Source: a virus. From it: 64,000 bases of DNA. Shown piece by piece: positions 32,382-41,085 of the stretch; positions within the stretch are counted from its first letter, which is position 1; each line of letters opens with the position of its first letter. The stretch covers positions 124,001 through 188,000 of the IMG/VR virus record IMGVR_UViG_3300032325_000466. One strand, written 5' to 3'. The notes beneath the pieces were generated by a model that made no database searches, was not told where the DNA came from, and saw only the letters and a program-made list of their open reading frames with translations. The position numbers and the translations under genes were made by a program.

Positions 32382-32932
32382 TGGCAGCAGACCATATTAT
32401 GGTGGATATTGAAAGTTTAGATACAAGCCCCACTTGTGTAATTCTTACGATCGGTGCAGTACTATTTGATCCCAAAGGCATGGGTATCACTGATAAGTTA
32501 GAACTTAGACCCGTGATAGATGAGCAAACTGAAAAGTTTAATCGCACTATCAGTGACTCTACTATTAAATGGTGGAGTACGCAAAGTCCTGAGGCTATAG
32601 AAGAAGCTATGGGAGATCAAGGCCGTGAAAGTTTGAGAACCTGTATGGAGAGATTGCATAAATTTTGTTGGAATCGTAAAGCAATATGGTCACATGGTGC
32701 TCCGTTTGATGTAGTAGCTATGGAAACAGCGTACCGACAACTTGAAATGAATATCCCATGGCAGTATTGGACAGTTAGAGATACACGCACACTGTTCGAC
32801 ATTACAGGAGTTAGCTTGAAAGATGGCGGGCATGTGACAACACACAAAGCGGTAGAAGATGCGGAACGTCAGGTTATCGTAGTGCAAAATGCTTATCGTA
32901 AGTTAATTAAAGCAGGTGTAGTTGCTCCATGA
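32381..32932 (+). CDS. dexA: DexA-like 3'-5' exonuclease, DEDD family (183 aa)
   Basis: CCAGGAG precedes ATG 32381. Exo I motif MVDIESLDT (D9, E11), an Exo II-like GAPFDVVAME, and an Exo III region HKAVEDAERQV with H and D correctly spaced. T4 DexA (227 aa) degrades DNA 3'-5'. This one is shorter but has the full motif set. It lies between the nucleotidase and the DnaE-like gene. Confidence 0.8.
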   Translation: MAADHIMVDIESLDTSPTCVILTIGAVLFDPKGMGITDKLELRPVIDEQTEKFNRTISDSTIKWWSTQSPEAIEEAMGDQGRESLRTCMERLHKFCWNRKAIWSHGAPFDVVAMETAYRQLEMNIPWQYWTVRDTRTLFDITGVSLKDGGHVTTHKAVEDAERQVIVVQNAYRKLIKAGVVAP

Positions 32933-33516
32933 AATTAAAAGGCGATATTGATATTGACTTTGGATCAAGAGATGACCTATTAAAATTAATCACTCATACA
33001 CCAGCAGCTATGCGTAAGGTTAATCCTATTCGCAAACATGCTACTGGAGTATATGTTACCGATATCCCATATGATCCCATTAACGATATGGCTGCAATAG
33101 ATTATGCAGATGCAGAAGACAGAGGTTATTTTAAATTAGACTTGCTTAATGTGTATGTATATTCACAAGTTAAAAATGAACAGCACTTGATATCACTGAT
33201 GAGAGAACCTAATTGGAATCTTCTATTAGATAGAAAATTTGTCGGGCAACTGGTTCATTTGAATAATCATTATCAGTCTATCAAAAGAATGCCAGAACCT
33301 ATCAATAGTATTCCCAGATTAGCTATGTTTTTAGCATTGATTCGACCATCTAAAAAACATTTAATTGGTGAGTCTTGGCAAGAAGTAGCTAAGACTGTAT
33401 GGGATAAAGAAGATGATGGCTATAGCTTCAAAAAAAGTCACAGCGTATCCTATAGCCAACTAGTAGTAGTACATATGAATTTATTGGAAGAACAAAATGT
33501 ACCAATTAGTACCTGA
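32929..33516 (+). CDS. Miniature DnaE (Pol III alpha)-like protein (195 aa)
   Basis: Four blocks in DnaE order: GDIDIDF (5-11, the palm D-x-D), YFKLDLLNV (67-75, third palm aspartate D71), FLALIRPSKKHL (134-145, like the FRPGP finger block) and FKKSHSVSY (167-175, like FNKSHA-x-AY). The real enzyme needs about 600 residues for these, so this is a shrunken relative. It may be inactive or form a complex. Coupled by ATGA to the exonuclease gene. Confidence 0.65.
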   Translation: MKLKGDIDIDFGSRDDLLKLITHTPAAMRKVNPIRKHATGVYVTDIPYDPINDMAAIDYADAEDRGYFKLDLLNVYVYSQVKNEQHLISLMREPNWNLLLDRKFVGQLVHLNNHYQSIKRMPEPINSIPRLAMFLALIRPSKKHLIGESWQEVAKTVWDKEDDGYSFKKSHSVSYSQLVVVHMNLLEEQNVPIST

Positions 33517-33973
33517 AACAGACCCTATTCTTAAAAAGAAAGCTGAACCTTGGCTACCCGAAGACTCTTCGCTCAATGAATTGATCTCCGCTATGACTAC
33601 CATAATGTTTCAAAATAATGGTATAGGTCTTGCTGCACCGCAAATAGGTGTTAGTAAAGCTGTTTTAATCATGGGTAATCCTGACAAAGTATATGCTTGT
33701 ATAAATCCTGAAATCATATCAGGTGAGGGCGAAGTAAAAGACATTGAGGGATGTTTAAGCTTTCCCAAGCTTTGGCTTCATGTAAAGCGATACACCAAGA
33801 TTAAAGTTAGGTATTGGGGAATAACAGGTGAGTTAATTGAGTGCGAGTTCGAAGGCTTATTGGCCCGAGTGTTTCAGCACGAATACGATCATTTACAGGG
33901 TCAATGTTTTACTGAAAAAGTAGGTAAGCTAAGTTTAGATTTAGCTAAAAAACGCAGGTTAAAATCAAGATAA
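33497..33973 (+). CDS. def: Peptide deformylase
   Basis: All three deformylase motifs are present: GIGLAAPQIG (42-51), EGCLSFP with metal ligand C86, and QHEYDH with H128, E129 and H132. It removes the formyl group from nascent proteins. Phage copies are common in marine T4-like viruses. It overlaps the upstream gene by 20 nt and the convergent gene by 9 nt. Confidence 0.95.
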   Translation: MYQLVPETDPILKKKAEPWLPEDSSLNELISAMTTIMFQNNGIGLAAPQIGVSKAVLIMGNPDKVYACINPEIISGEGEVKDIEGCLSFPKLWLHVKRYTKIKVRYWGITGELIECEFEGLLARVFQHEYDHLQGQCFTEKVGKLSLDLAKKRRLKSR

Positions 33974-34345
33974 TCGTTTTACTAAGGTAATACTTCTACG
34001 CTTGATTCGTTTTTTGTTTAGCTCACTAATACTACAAGCTGGACCATGCAATATGGTTAAGCTTTTATTAGTAAATGTTCTTAGATATGGTTTGAAAATT
34101 ATCCAATCTTCTTTTAAAAACAAATTGATTGGGATTAATCTATTGCTTTCCCACCACCATATCTCACCTAATTCTAAGAATTTTTCTTTGATCGCAGCAT
34201 CTACAATAGCACCATAATCATATATAGTGGTAACAATATCATCACGATTTTGAACTATGCCTACAAAGTCTTGATTAGCATAATGGCAAATGGTAATAAA
34301 TGGATGTGTTTCGCTTAACTTCTTAAAAAAATCAGGTTGCGTCAT
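33965..34345 (-). CDS. Hypothetical protein (126 aa)
   Basis: Convergent with def. It has its own minus-strand late box at 34369-34376. Blocks FVGIVQNRDDIVTTIYD and LELGEIWWWESNRLIPINLFL look conserved-type, and the basic tail is KKRIKRRSITLVKR. Function unknown; a late gene by promoter. Confidence 0.65.
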   Translation of the reverse strand: MTQPDFFKKLSETHPFITICHYANQDFVGIVQNRDDIVTTIYDYGAIVDAAIKEKFLELGEIWWWESNRLIPINLFLKEDWIIFKPYLRTFTNKSLTILHGPACSISELNKKRIKRRSITLVKRLS

Positions 34346-34368
34346 CGTTTTAATTTCATCTTATGCGA

Positions 34369-34376
34369 TATTTATC
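34369..34376 (-). promoter_or_regulatory. Late promoter box, minus strand (GATAAATA)
   Basis: Read on the minus strand, GATAAATA, 23 nt before the ATG at 34345. It diverges from the plus-strand late box at 34432. Confidence 0.65.
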
Positions 34377-34431
34377 ACCGAATATTTAACCAAATTATTT
34401 TGATATTATGGTTAACGGTATCATTTTTATT

Positions 34432-34439
34432 GATAAATA
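34432..34439 (+). promoter_or_regulatory. Late promoter box (GATAAATA)
   Basis: GATAAATA 18 nt upstream of the GTG start at 34458, with TAGGAG between. Confidence 0.7.
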
Positions 34440-34457
34440 AAATATAGGAGTTTTTTT

Positions 34458-35258
34458 GTGTACTCAACCCAAGTATTTCTTTATACTCAGCGCAACATTG
34501 TTGTGCTTTTATCCGGATTTTCAGCGAGATCATATATGCCTCAATACGCCAAACCATTGACCCTGCACAAAGGCGTCGATAACCAAATACAATTTCAATT
34601 TTTAAATCAGGAACAAAAACCGGTTAACATCACAGGTAAAGTCATTACTTGTAGAATTATCAACTATGAAGGTAGTATGTTGTTAATATCTAAGTCTTTG
34701 ACTTTGGATTCTTCAGTAGATTTCCCCGCCAATGGAATTGCTTCTTTATATCTGTCTATTGCTGATTTGGCTGATATTGAAGTGCAAAAATGCTATTACT
34801 CACTTGAATTTTCGACCGCGAATGCTGCTTTACCAGTCTTTGTAGATCAAAATGCAGGTGCTCGCGGTGAAATGAATATTGTAAATTCGGTGCTACCTTC
34901 CTTTATTCCTTCTATGCAAATTACTATTCCAACAGGACAAGCTTTTCCCAATACATCATACTTAGATCAGTATGGAAACTATTATGGTAACGCAAACAAT
35001 ATCATTTATTACACCAGCGTTATTAATACTGATGGGATACCTGTAGTATCACTACAAGCTTCATATGAACAGTTTAATGGTAATGTAGTAATAGAAGGGT
35101 CTACGATTGTTGATGGTGATTGGTATCCAGCAAGCCCAGTTTATTCTTATGCTAATGTAACAGATACAGTTGGGTATACGGTTAGAGGATATCATCCCTA
35201 TATTAGAATGCAGTTTGCAAGCAATGCAGGAGTAGTAACAAATATTTGGTCACGCTAA
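34458..35258 (+). CDS. Virion/baseplate-type structural protein (266 aa)
   Basis: GTG start with AGGAG 8 nt upstream; an alternative ATG at 34536 gives MPQYAKPLTLHKG. The N-terminal domain (HKGVDNQIQFQFLN...VNITGK) resembles the immunoglobulin-like fold of baseplate upper-type proteins, with further beta-rich parts rich in N, S, T and Y. Late promoter and composition support a virion role; position is unknown. Confidence 0.65.
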   Translation: MYSTQVFLYTQRNIVVLLSGFSARSYMPQYAKPLTLHKGVDNQIQFQFLNQEQKPVNITGKVITCRIINYEGSMLLISKSLTLDSSVDFPANGIASLYLSIADLADIEVQKCYYSLEFSTANAALPVFVDQNAGARGEMNIVNSVLPSFIPSMQITIPTGQAFPNTSYLDQYGNYYGNANNIIYYTSVINTDGIPVVSLQASYEQFNGNVVIEGSTIVDGDWYPASPVYSYANVTDTVGYTVRGYHPYIRMQFASNAGVVTNIWSR

Positions 35259-35269
35259 TACCAAACTTG

Positions 35270-35298
35270 TTGCGAGTGTAGCTAAAATATGCTATACT
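35270..35298 (+). promoter_or_regulatory. Sigma70-like promoter (TTGCGA-17-TATACT)
   Basis: -35 TTGCGA at 35270-35275, 17-bp spacer, -10 TATACT at 35293-35298, 6 nt before the primase ATG: predicted leaderless transcript. Confidence 0.65.
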
Positions 35299-35304
35299 AC
35301 ATGA

Positions 35305-36279
35305 ATGTTTGACATATTGTCTATTATTCCCGGTAAGAAAAAGATGTCAGGTAGTGGCTGGCACAGCTTTAATGCTGTGTGTTGCCATCACCGAGGGCAT
35401 CGAGCAGACCGCAGGCAGCGAGGTGGAATCAAGTTTGATGGTCAAACTAATTGGACAATGCATTGTTTTAATTGCAAATATAGTTGCAGTTTTATATTGG
35501 GCAGAAGTATACATTATAAAACAAGACAATTATTGATATGGTCTGGTGTAGATGAACAGCAAATACAGCGTTGGAACTTAGAAAGCTTACAACAAAAGGA
35601 CTTGCTTGATTTTACTATAACCAAACGCTCAAGAAACAAGATAAAGTTTACTGATCACAAATTACCAGACGGTGAACTTATTGATCCAAAGAATCCCAAA
35701 CACACACACTTTGTTAAGTATTTGAGTTCACGAGGACTGCAGCCAAGTGATTATCCATTCTTAGTGACTCCTAATTTGCCTGGTAGATACAGTAACAGAA
35801 TTATCATACCCTACACTTATAAAGATAAGATAGTTGGACATACCAGTAGATTTTTAGATTCAAATCTTCCCAAATATATCAACGAACAACAACCTGGATA
35901 TGTTTTTGGTATAGATTTTCAACGTCCTGATTATAGTGTATGTATTTTGGTTGAGGGTATATTTGATGCACTTAGTTTAAATGCTTGTGCCCTAATGCAT
36001 AATGATATCAATGAGGGTCAAGTAGCACTATTAGCTAATTTGAATAGACAAATTATTTTCGTACCAGACAGAGATAAGACTGGTCTTGCATTGTGTGATA
36101 AAGTATTAGATTTGGGCTATAGTGTAAGTATGCCCAATTGGAGTGAAGATATAAAAGATGTAAATGATGCAGTAGTTAAGTATGGTAGACTACCTACACT
36201 ACTAAGTATATTAGAAAGCGCGACGATGAGTAAGATAAAAATTGAAATGAGGAGAAAAAAGATTGCTAAAGGATTATAA
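35305..36279 (+). CDS. 61: DNA primase gp61
   Basis: Makes primers for lagging-strand synthesis with gp41. The N-terminal zinc ribbon uses C26/C27, H29 and the CFNCKYSC cluster (54-60). GIKFDGQTNWTMHCFN fits the primase family. The TOPRIM core shows ILVEGIFDAL (E of motif I) and IIFVPDRDKTG (acidic pair). 324 aa versus 342 in T4. It overlaps the helicase start by 17 nt. Confidence 0.92.
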   Translation: MFDILSIIPGKKKMSGSGWHSFNAVCCHHRGHRADRRQRGGIKFDGQTNWTMHCFNCKYSCSFILGRSIHYKTRQLLIWSGVDEQQIQRWNLESLQQKDLLDFTITKRSRNKIKFTDHKLPDGELIDPKNPKHTHFVKYLSSRGLQPSDYPFLVTPNLPGRYSNRIIIPYTYKDKIVGHTSRFLDSNLPKYINEQQPGYVFGIDFQRPDYSVCILVEGIFDALSLNACALMHNDINEGQVALLANLNRQIIFVPDRDKTGLALCDKVLDLGYSVSMPNWSEDIKDVNDAVVKYGRLPTLLSILESATMSKIKIEMRRKKIAKGL

Positions 36280-37687
36280 TTTTGAGGTACAAAAGCTATT
36301 TTTGCGTATGATGGTAACAAATGCCGAGTTATTTACTCGCGTAGCCAACATTGTAAACGGTGATAATTTTGATAAAACACTTAAACCTGTTGTAGAATTT
36401 TTGATAGAACATACTAACAAGTATAGCGTAATGCCAGACCCAGCACAGATACAAGTTACAACTGGGGTAGAAATTGAATTAGTACCAGAGCTAACTGAAG
36501 GACATTATGAATGGTTCTTTGATGAATTTGAAGCGTTTACTCGCCGGCAAGAATTAGAAAGAGCAATTCTAAAAAGTGCAGACTTATTGGAAAAAGGTGA
36601 ATACGATCCAGTAGAGAAATTAATTAAAGATGCAGTGCAAATAAGTTTACAGAAAGACATGGGCACAGATTACTTTGCTGATCCTAAGGGTCGTATCAAT
36701 AAGTATTTTAATAGTGGCGGGCAAGTATCAACTGGTTGGCCACAAATGGATAAAATCTTATATGGTGGGTTTAGTCGAGGTGAATTGAATATCTTTGCAG
36801 GTGGTTCAGGTTCAGGTAAGTCATTGGTTATGATGAACATTGCACTGAGTTGGCTACACATGGGCTTAAGTGGAGTTTATATCACACTAGAATTGAGTGA
36901 AGAACTAACCTCATTAAGAACAGATGCTATGTTAACTCAAATGGGAACAAAAGCGATTCGCAAAGACATTGATACAACCGAGTTGCGAGTTAAAATGGCT
37001 GGTAAAAAATATGGTAAGTATCGTGTTAAGGGCTTGCCAGCGCAAAGCAATGTAAATGATATTAGGGCTTATTTAAAAGAAGTTCAAATACAAACTGGAA
37101 TTAAAATTGATTTTGTTATGGTCGATTACTTAGATTTAGTTATGCCAGTAAGTGTTAAAGTTAATCCAAATGATCAGTTTATTAAAGACAAGTATGTAGC
37201 GGAAGAATTGCGTAACTTATCAAAAGAGTTGGGAATTCTTATGGTTACTGCCAGTCAGTTGAATCGTAGCGCAGTTGATGAGATTGAATTTGATCATAGT
37301 CACATTGCAGGTGGTATTAGTAAGATTAACACAGCAGATAATGTGTTTGGTATTTTCACAAGTCGTAGTATGCGTGAGAGGGGAATATATCAGCTTCAAT
37401 GTATGAAAAGTCGTAGTTCAACTGGGGTAGGAATGAAGATTGATTTAGAGTATGATATTGAAACTATGAGAATTAGTGACCCTGATCCAGACAGTGATAA
37501 TACATATTATAATACTAATAAGCCCCCTCAAGATAGTCCCAACGATATTATGTCTAGACTTAAGACTACTTCATCGGTTATAGATCAATCGACAGGTGAA
37601 ATTTTAGAACCTATTGTTAAAAAAGTCATAGTAAATGCAGAAGGTGCCAAACTTAACTCAATGTTAAAACATTTAAAGAACAATTAA
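36263..37687 (+). CDS. 41: Replicative DnaB-like helicase gp41
   Basis: TTG start with a strong GAGGAG at 36249-36254, 8 nt upstream. Walker A GGSGSGKS (180-187), Walker B region IDFVMVDYLDLV, and TASQLNRSA sensor-type block. 474 aa, practically the T4 length. Hexameric helicase coupled to the primase encoded just upstream. Confidence 0.94.
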   Translation: MLKDYNFEVQKLFLRMMVTNAELFTRVANIVNGDNFDKTLKPVVEFLIEHTNKYSVMPDPAQIQVTTGVEIELVPELTEGHYEWFFDEFEAFTRRQELERAILKSADLLEKGEYDPVEKLIKDAVQISLQKDMGTDYFADPKGRINKYFNSGGQVSTGWPQMDKILYGGFSRGELNIFAGGSGSGKSLVMMNIALSWLHMGLSGVYITLELSEELTSLRTDAMLTQMGTKAIRKDIDTTELRVKMAGKKYGKYRVKGLPAQSNVNDIRAYLKEVQIQTGIKIDFVMVDYLDLVMPVSVKVNPNDQFIKDKYVAEELRNLSKELGILMVTASQLNRSAVDEIEFDHSHIAGGISKINTADNVFGIFTSRSMRERGIYQLQCMKSRSSTGVGMKIDLEYDIETMRISDPDPDSDNTYYNTNKPPQDSPNDIMSRLKTTSSVIDQSTGEILEPIVKKVIVNAEGAKLNSMLKHLKNN

Positions 37688-37696
37688 TCCAAAATG

Positions 37697-37704
37697 AATA
37701 AATA
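37697..37704 (+). promoter_or_regulatory. Late promoter box (AATAAATA)
   Basis: AATAAATA 19 nt upstream of the ATG at 37724, with TAGGAAC between. Confidence 0.6.
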
Positions 37705-37723
37705 CTAATAGGAACCTCACTAT

Positions 37724-37963
37724 ATGCAAAAACAAACTCGCAGCCTATTAGAAGAACTAGAAGCTATCGGCAACAATCGTGATACTACTCACTTGATTGA
37801 AAGTCGTGGGCATAATATCATTACCAGTGCGATTAATCTCATAGAAATGATTAATCGTCATTATTCCCCTGAACAAGCGGCTATTCTAGAGAGAAAATTG
37901 TTAGGTGCTATAAAAAGTAGAGACCAAACTAAGTTTTCGAAATCTCTAAAGAAAAAGCCATGA
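37724..37963 (+). CDS. Small helical late protein (79 aa)
   Basis: Begins MQKQTRSLLEELEAI, has ESRGHNIITSAINLIEMI and ends with a Lys-rich tail (FSKSLKKKP). A late promoter precedes it and its stop overlaps the next start (ATGA). It probably belongs to head assembly or DNA packaging by context. Function unknown. Confidence 0.6.
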   Translation: MQKQTRSLLEELEAIGNNRDTTHLIESRGHNIITSAINLIEMINRHYSPEQAAILERKLLGAIKSRDQTKFSKSLKKKP

Positions 37964-38898
37964 AAATAAACGAATTCAACGATAAAAAAAGAATAGATGA
38001 GCTAGACCTAGGTAACTTAATGAATAAATTGAGGGGTCGTCCCACAATGACTTCGGCCGATAAGAGGGCCAAAGATATCTTTATAAAAGGCTTCTTAAGT
38101 AAAGTAGTAGGTGGTTTGGATAGCGCAATAAAAAGCACCTTAGTATCAACTACTGCAACAGCACCTGCAACAGCACCTGCAACAGCCTCGCCCGCTCCCG
38201 GTGCAAATGCATTTGGTCAAATGACTACCCAATTACAACCCAAAGCGGCGCCAAAAACATCAAGTACCGGCGGAACTACACAACAAACTCCTACCGGGCA
38301 AACTCATACTGCCAAAGCAGCACCAATAAAACCTGTACCCTCACCCGGTGCGAATGCATTTGGTCAAATGACCACCCAATTACAACCCAAAAATAAGGCG
38401 CCTCTACCTATAAAATCAAGCACTGGTGGAAACATACAAAAAACTAGAACCGGATTAAAGCATACCTTTGAGGACGATCAATATAGTAAATTAAATGCAA
38501 TTTTTGAAGGAATAATTAGTTTAGATGAAGTCTCTACTCAACAAAGCATTAGTCAATATGTAATGAATTTTACTAATAAATATTTAGGCGATAACCCAAA
38601 TTTTAAACCATACCAAGCCAATATTCAGCAATTAGCACAAAGAGTAGAAAAAGAGTACTCTAGAGATCGAGGAAATAAGGCTCTTACTGATTTGGCAAAT
38701 TTAGTTTATTCTATGGCACAGACTGTGCCTCGTGATTCTACTAGTTCTAACACTACAAGCACTGTAACAAATCAACCGCAAGCGCAAACTCCTCAAGCAT
38801 TACAAGCTAATCAAACACTTAAAAATTTATTGGCTAATGCCACTGTACAACAAAAAGCACAAATTATACAATTTTTAAACAAAGCAAACAATCCATGA
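37960..38898 (+). CDS. Putative head-associated protein with duplicated PGANAFGQM block (312 aa)
   Basis: Starts MKINEFNDKKRIDEL, containing an I-D-E that could be a prohead-protease site. A low-complexity A/P/T/Q region (about 60-170) holds two copies of PGANAFGQMTTQLQPK. The C-terminal half is helical. Late transcription and neighbours suggest a scaffold or internal head role; this is inference. Confidence 0.6.
   Translation: MKINEFNDKKRIDELDLGNLMNKLRGRPTMTSADKRAKDIFIKGFLSKVVGGLDSAIKSTLVSTTATAPATAPATASPAPGANAFGQMTTQLQPKAAPKTSSTGGTTQQTPTGQTHTAKAAPIKPVPSPGANAFGQMTTQLQPKNKAPLPIKSSTGGNIQKTRTGLKHTFEDDQYSKLNAIFEGIISLDEVSTQQSISQYVMNFTNKYLGDNPNFKPYQANIQQLAQRVEKEYSRDRGNKALTDLANLVYSMAQTVPRDSTSSNTTSTVTNQPQAQTPQALQANQTLKNLLANATVQQKAQIIQFLNKANNP
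38196..38392 (+). repeat. Duplicated 48-bp coding block
   Basis: CCCGGTGCAAATGCATTTGG and following bases at about 38198 recur at about 38345 with two or three silent changes, each encoding PGANAFGQMTTQLQPK. A shorter ACAGCACCTGCA tandem lies just upstream. Confidence 0.8.
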
Positions 38899-40058
38899 AT
38901 CTAACCGAGTCATTAGCTCAACTTAGGAATACAGTAGAGAATTTTTCTGCAACCAAAGAACCGTTAAGAGAAGCTAAAGGTCATTTAGATCATCCAGAAG
39001 ATTTAATATTTTTAGAAGGACCAGTTGGTGCTAAACGGGCGGTAGATGCTATTGTAGCCACCGTTAAAAATCCAAAAACAGTTACTATTAAATGGGACGG
39101 ATATCCTGCTTTAATATTTGGTCGTGGATCTGATGGTAAATTTAGCATCATGGACAAGCACATGTTTAACAAAAAAGATGGTTCAGGCCGTTTAGTGCAT
39201 AGCCCAGAAGAATTTGTACAGTATGACCAAGCTAGGGGAGTAGATCGATCACAACTACACGCTCTTATCGCTGAGATATGGCCTGGCTTAGAAAAAGCAT
39301 CTTCAGGTTCAAAAGGATATTATTGGGGAGACTTGCTATTCAGTCAACCCCTAGCAATAAAAAATGGGGTATATCAATTTAGAGCTAATCCAAATGGCAT
39401 AACTTATACCGTAGATCCTGAAAGTGATGTTGGTAAATTAATGACGGACAAAGTAGCTGGTATAGCAGTACATCAACAAATACCTGCTGATGCTATGAGT
39501 ACTGATCAAGCTCAAACTCTGCAGGGGACTATAGGTAATTTAAAGAACAATAGTGATGTAGCAATCGTGCCCAGCGCAATGCCAAATGCACCCGCTATCA
39601 AGTTAGACAATAAATTAGTAAATCAAGCAAATAAAGCTATAACTCAATCGGGAAATGCAGTTGAACAACTAATGAATACTGCCCCTCAAGCTAGAAATAC
39701 ATTTAACGGGTTATTTACTACTTACATAAACAAGAAAATTGTAGCAGGTGATCTTAACAACTTAGTAGATGATTTTATGGATTATGTAGCCAGTAGACCA
39801 ATGACTGATACTATGCGTAATAAAATAATGACACATCTACAAAACAATACTGAGGGTATAATAGGCGCATTTACTATTTGGATAGCACTTTATCAACTCA
39901 AAATGAGTATAGTACAACAGTTAAACACCGCTGCTGAAACAAGCCCTGTACAGGGATACTTACAAGATGGCACTCAAACACAAGAGGGTTTTGTAGCACA
40001 GGGTTTAAAATTTATTGATAGAATGGGTTTCAGTAGACAAAATTTAGCGGGTAGATAG
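38895..40058 (+). CDS. Late protein with KWDG nucleotidyltransferase-like motif (387 aa)
   Basis: Near the N terminus, L24-R-E26-A27 fits a prohead-protease site. K66-W-D68-G69 followed by YPALIFGR resembles motif I (K-x-D-G) of ATP-dependent ligases and capping enzymes, where the lysine carries AMP or GMP. DGKFSIMDKHMF follows. The rest is helical and I do not see all remaining ligase motifs. The protein type recurs in T4-like marine phages in my memory. A head-packaged ligase-like enzyme is a hypothesis. Confidence 0.6.
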   Translation: MNLTESLAQLRNTVENFSATKEPLREAKGHLDHPEDLIFLEGPVGAKRAVDAIVATVKNPKTVTIKWDGYPALIFGRGSDGKFSIMDKHMFNKKDGSGRLVHSPEEFVQYDQARGVDRSQLHALIAEIWPGLEKASSGSKGYYWGDLLFSQPLAIKNGVYQFRANPNGITYTVDPESDVGKLMTDKVAGIAVHQQIPADAMSTDQAQTLQGTIGNLKNNSDVAIVPSAMPNAPAIKLDNKLVNQANKAITQSGNAVEQLMNTAPQARNTFNGLFTTYINKKIVAGDLNNLVDDFMDYVASRPMTDTMRNKIMTHLQNNTEGIIGAFTIWIALYQLKMSIVQQLNTAAETSPVQGYLQDGTQTQEGFVAQGLKFIDRMGFSRQNLAGR

Positions 40059-40085
40059 CCCAAAACCATGTTTTTTTGTACCTAG

Positions 40086-40093
40086 CATAAATA
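40086..40093 (+). promoter_or_regulatory. Late promoter box (CATAAATA)
   Basis: CATAAATA 41 nt upstream of the ATG at 40135; AAAGGA serves as ribosome site. Confidence 0.7.
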
Positions 40094-40134
40094 ATAGTAG
40101 AGCTACAGGCTCATAAACTTAAAGGAATTTTATC

Positions 40135-40557
40135 ATGGCACAATTTACAAGAACAAACGGTGATGCACAACCAGTATTCGCAACCGACGTACTAAACGGT
40201 TCACTACCACCAAGCACAGCCGCAAATGGCACCACTACCAACTTCATGGGCCCAGGAATGCAGTTTTTTGGCATGGACCTAGGTGCTGCTCCAACTTCAC
40301 AGTTAGGTGTTAGTGGCGCAATCTCAGCAGTATTACAGTGTATCGCACAATCCGCTACTGTAATGATCTATTCAGTTGCAGCTACATCAAATGTAACTAA
40401 TATGTCAGTTGCTTCATATCCATTAGATGGTTGGACAGCAGCCGATCTACAAGCAGCAATACGCGCACTAGGTACAGTAAACGGTTACGATCTATCAGGT
40501 GCAACAGTTACAAACGTAGGTTTCCGCCTAGCGTCTACAGCAACATCAGCATCATAA
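40135..40557 (+). CDS. Abundant-type virion structural protein (140 aa)
   Basis: Begins MAQFTRTNGDAQPVF. Ala/Thr/Ser-rich beta protein with AVLQCIAQSATVMIYSV in the centre, no charged clusters. Strong late promoter, good ribosome site and its own terminator point to high expression. A head-decoration or tube-type protein is likely, but the exact role is unknown. Confidence 0.65.
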   Translation: MAQFTRTNGDAQPVFATDVLNGSLPPSTAANGTTTNFMGPGMQFFGMDLGAAPTSQLGVSGAISAVLQCIAQSATVMIYSVAATSNVTNMSVASYPLDGWTAADLQAAIRALGTVNGYDLSGATVTNVGFRLASTATSAS

Positions 40558-40573
40558 TATTTTATCATGCACT

Positions 40574-40605
40574 AAAAACCCTGGGTTTATTCTCAGGGTT
40601 TTTTT
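40574..40605 (+). terminator. Rho-independent terminator
   Basis: AAAAACCCTG, 10-nt loop, CAGGG then seven T. Lies between the virion gene and the next late box. Confidence 0.9.
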
Positions 40606-40610
40606 ACCTC

Positions 40611-40618
40611 TATAAATA
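40611..40618 (+). promoter_or_regulatory. Late promoter box, exact T4 consensus (TATAAATA)
   Basis: The only exact TATAAATA noted. Exactly 5 nt before the ATG at 40624, so A of the ATG is about +1. Confidence 0.8.
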
Positions 40619-40623
40619 TAGCA

Positions 40624-41085
40624 ATGAGTTTTACAATAAGTTGCTATTCACTTTTCGATATTACCCAAACAGGTGTTCTTAATAGACATAAACCTGTCAT
40701 GGATATGGACCACGCCGACTGGATCGTGAAAAGAAATACCCAATGTAATTTTGATACTGTGCTACAAGCTATCTCTTTAAGATCACAACCTGAAATATTA
40801 AATTTACCCAAACTAACTAAGATTAGATTTGATGACTTCACCAATTTTGGTTTCTTATTTGAACAACAAGAAAATGAAGAATATAACTGTTGGACTTTTG
40901 ATTTTAGCGTACAACATCCCAGTGTGTTTGATAATGGTATTGATGAATTAGGTGCCCTTTATGCAGACTGTGATAGAACACCCATGATCAAGTGTGGTAC
41001 AGAATGGGAAAAATTACCCACATTCTTAGACTCATCTCCCGAATTAAGAAACATTTATTTTAAGGTATTGAATGATGATAACTGA
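40624..41085 (+). CDS. Late hypothetical protein (153 aa)
   Basis: Begins MSFTISCYSLFDITQTGVLN. Contains MDHADWIVKRNTQCNFDTVLQ and a Trp/acidic C terminus. No Shine-Dalgarno; directly after a late box (leaderless candidate). It overlaps the next gene by 14 nt. Likely assembly-related by location; function unknown. Confidence 0.65.
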   Translation: MSFTISCYSLFDITQTGVLNRHKPVMDMDHADWIVKRNTQCNFDTVLQAISLRSQPEILNLPKLTKIRFDDFTNFGFLFEQQENEEYNCWTFDFSVQHPSVFDNGIDELGALYADCDRTPMIKCGTEWEKLPTFLDSSPELRNIYFKVLNDDN

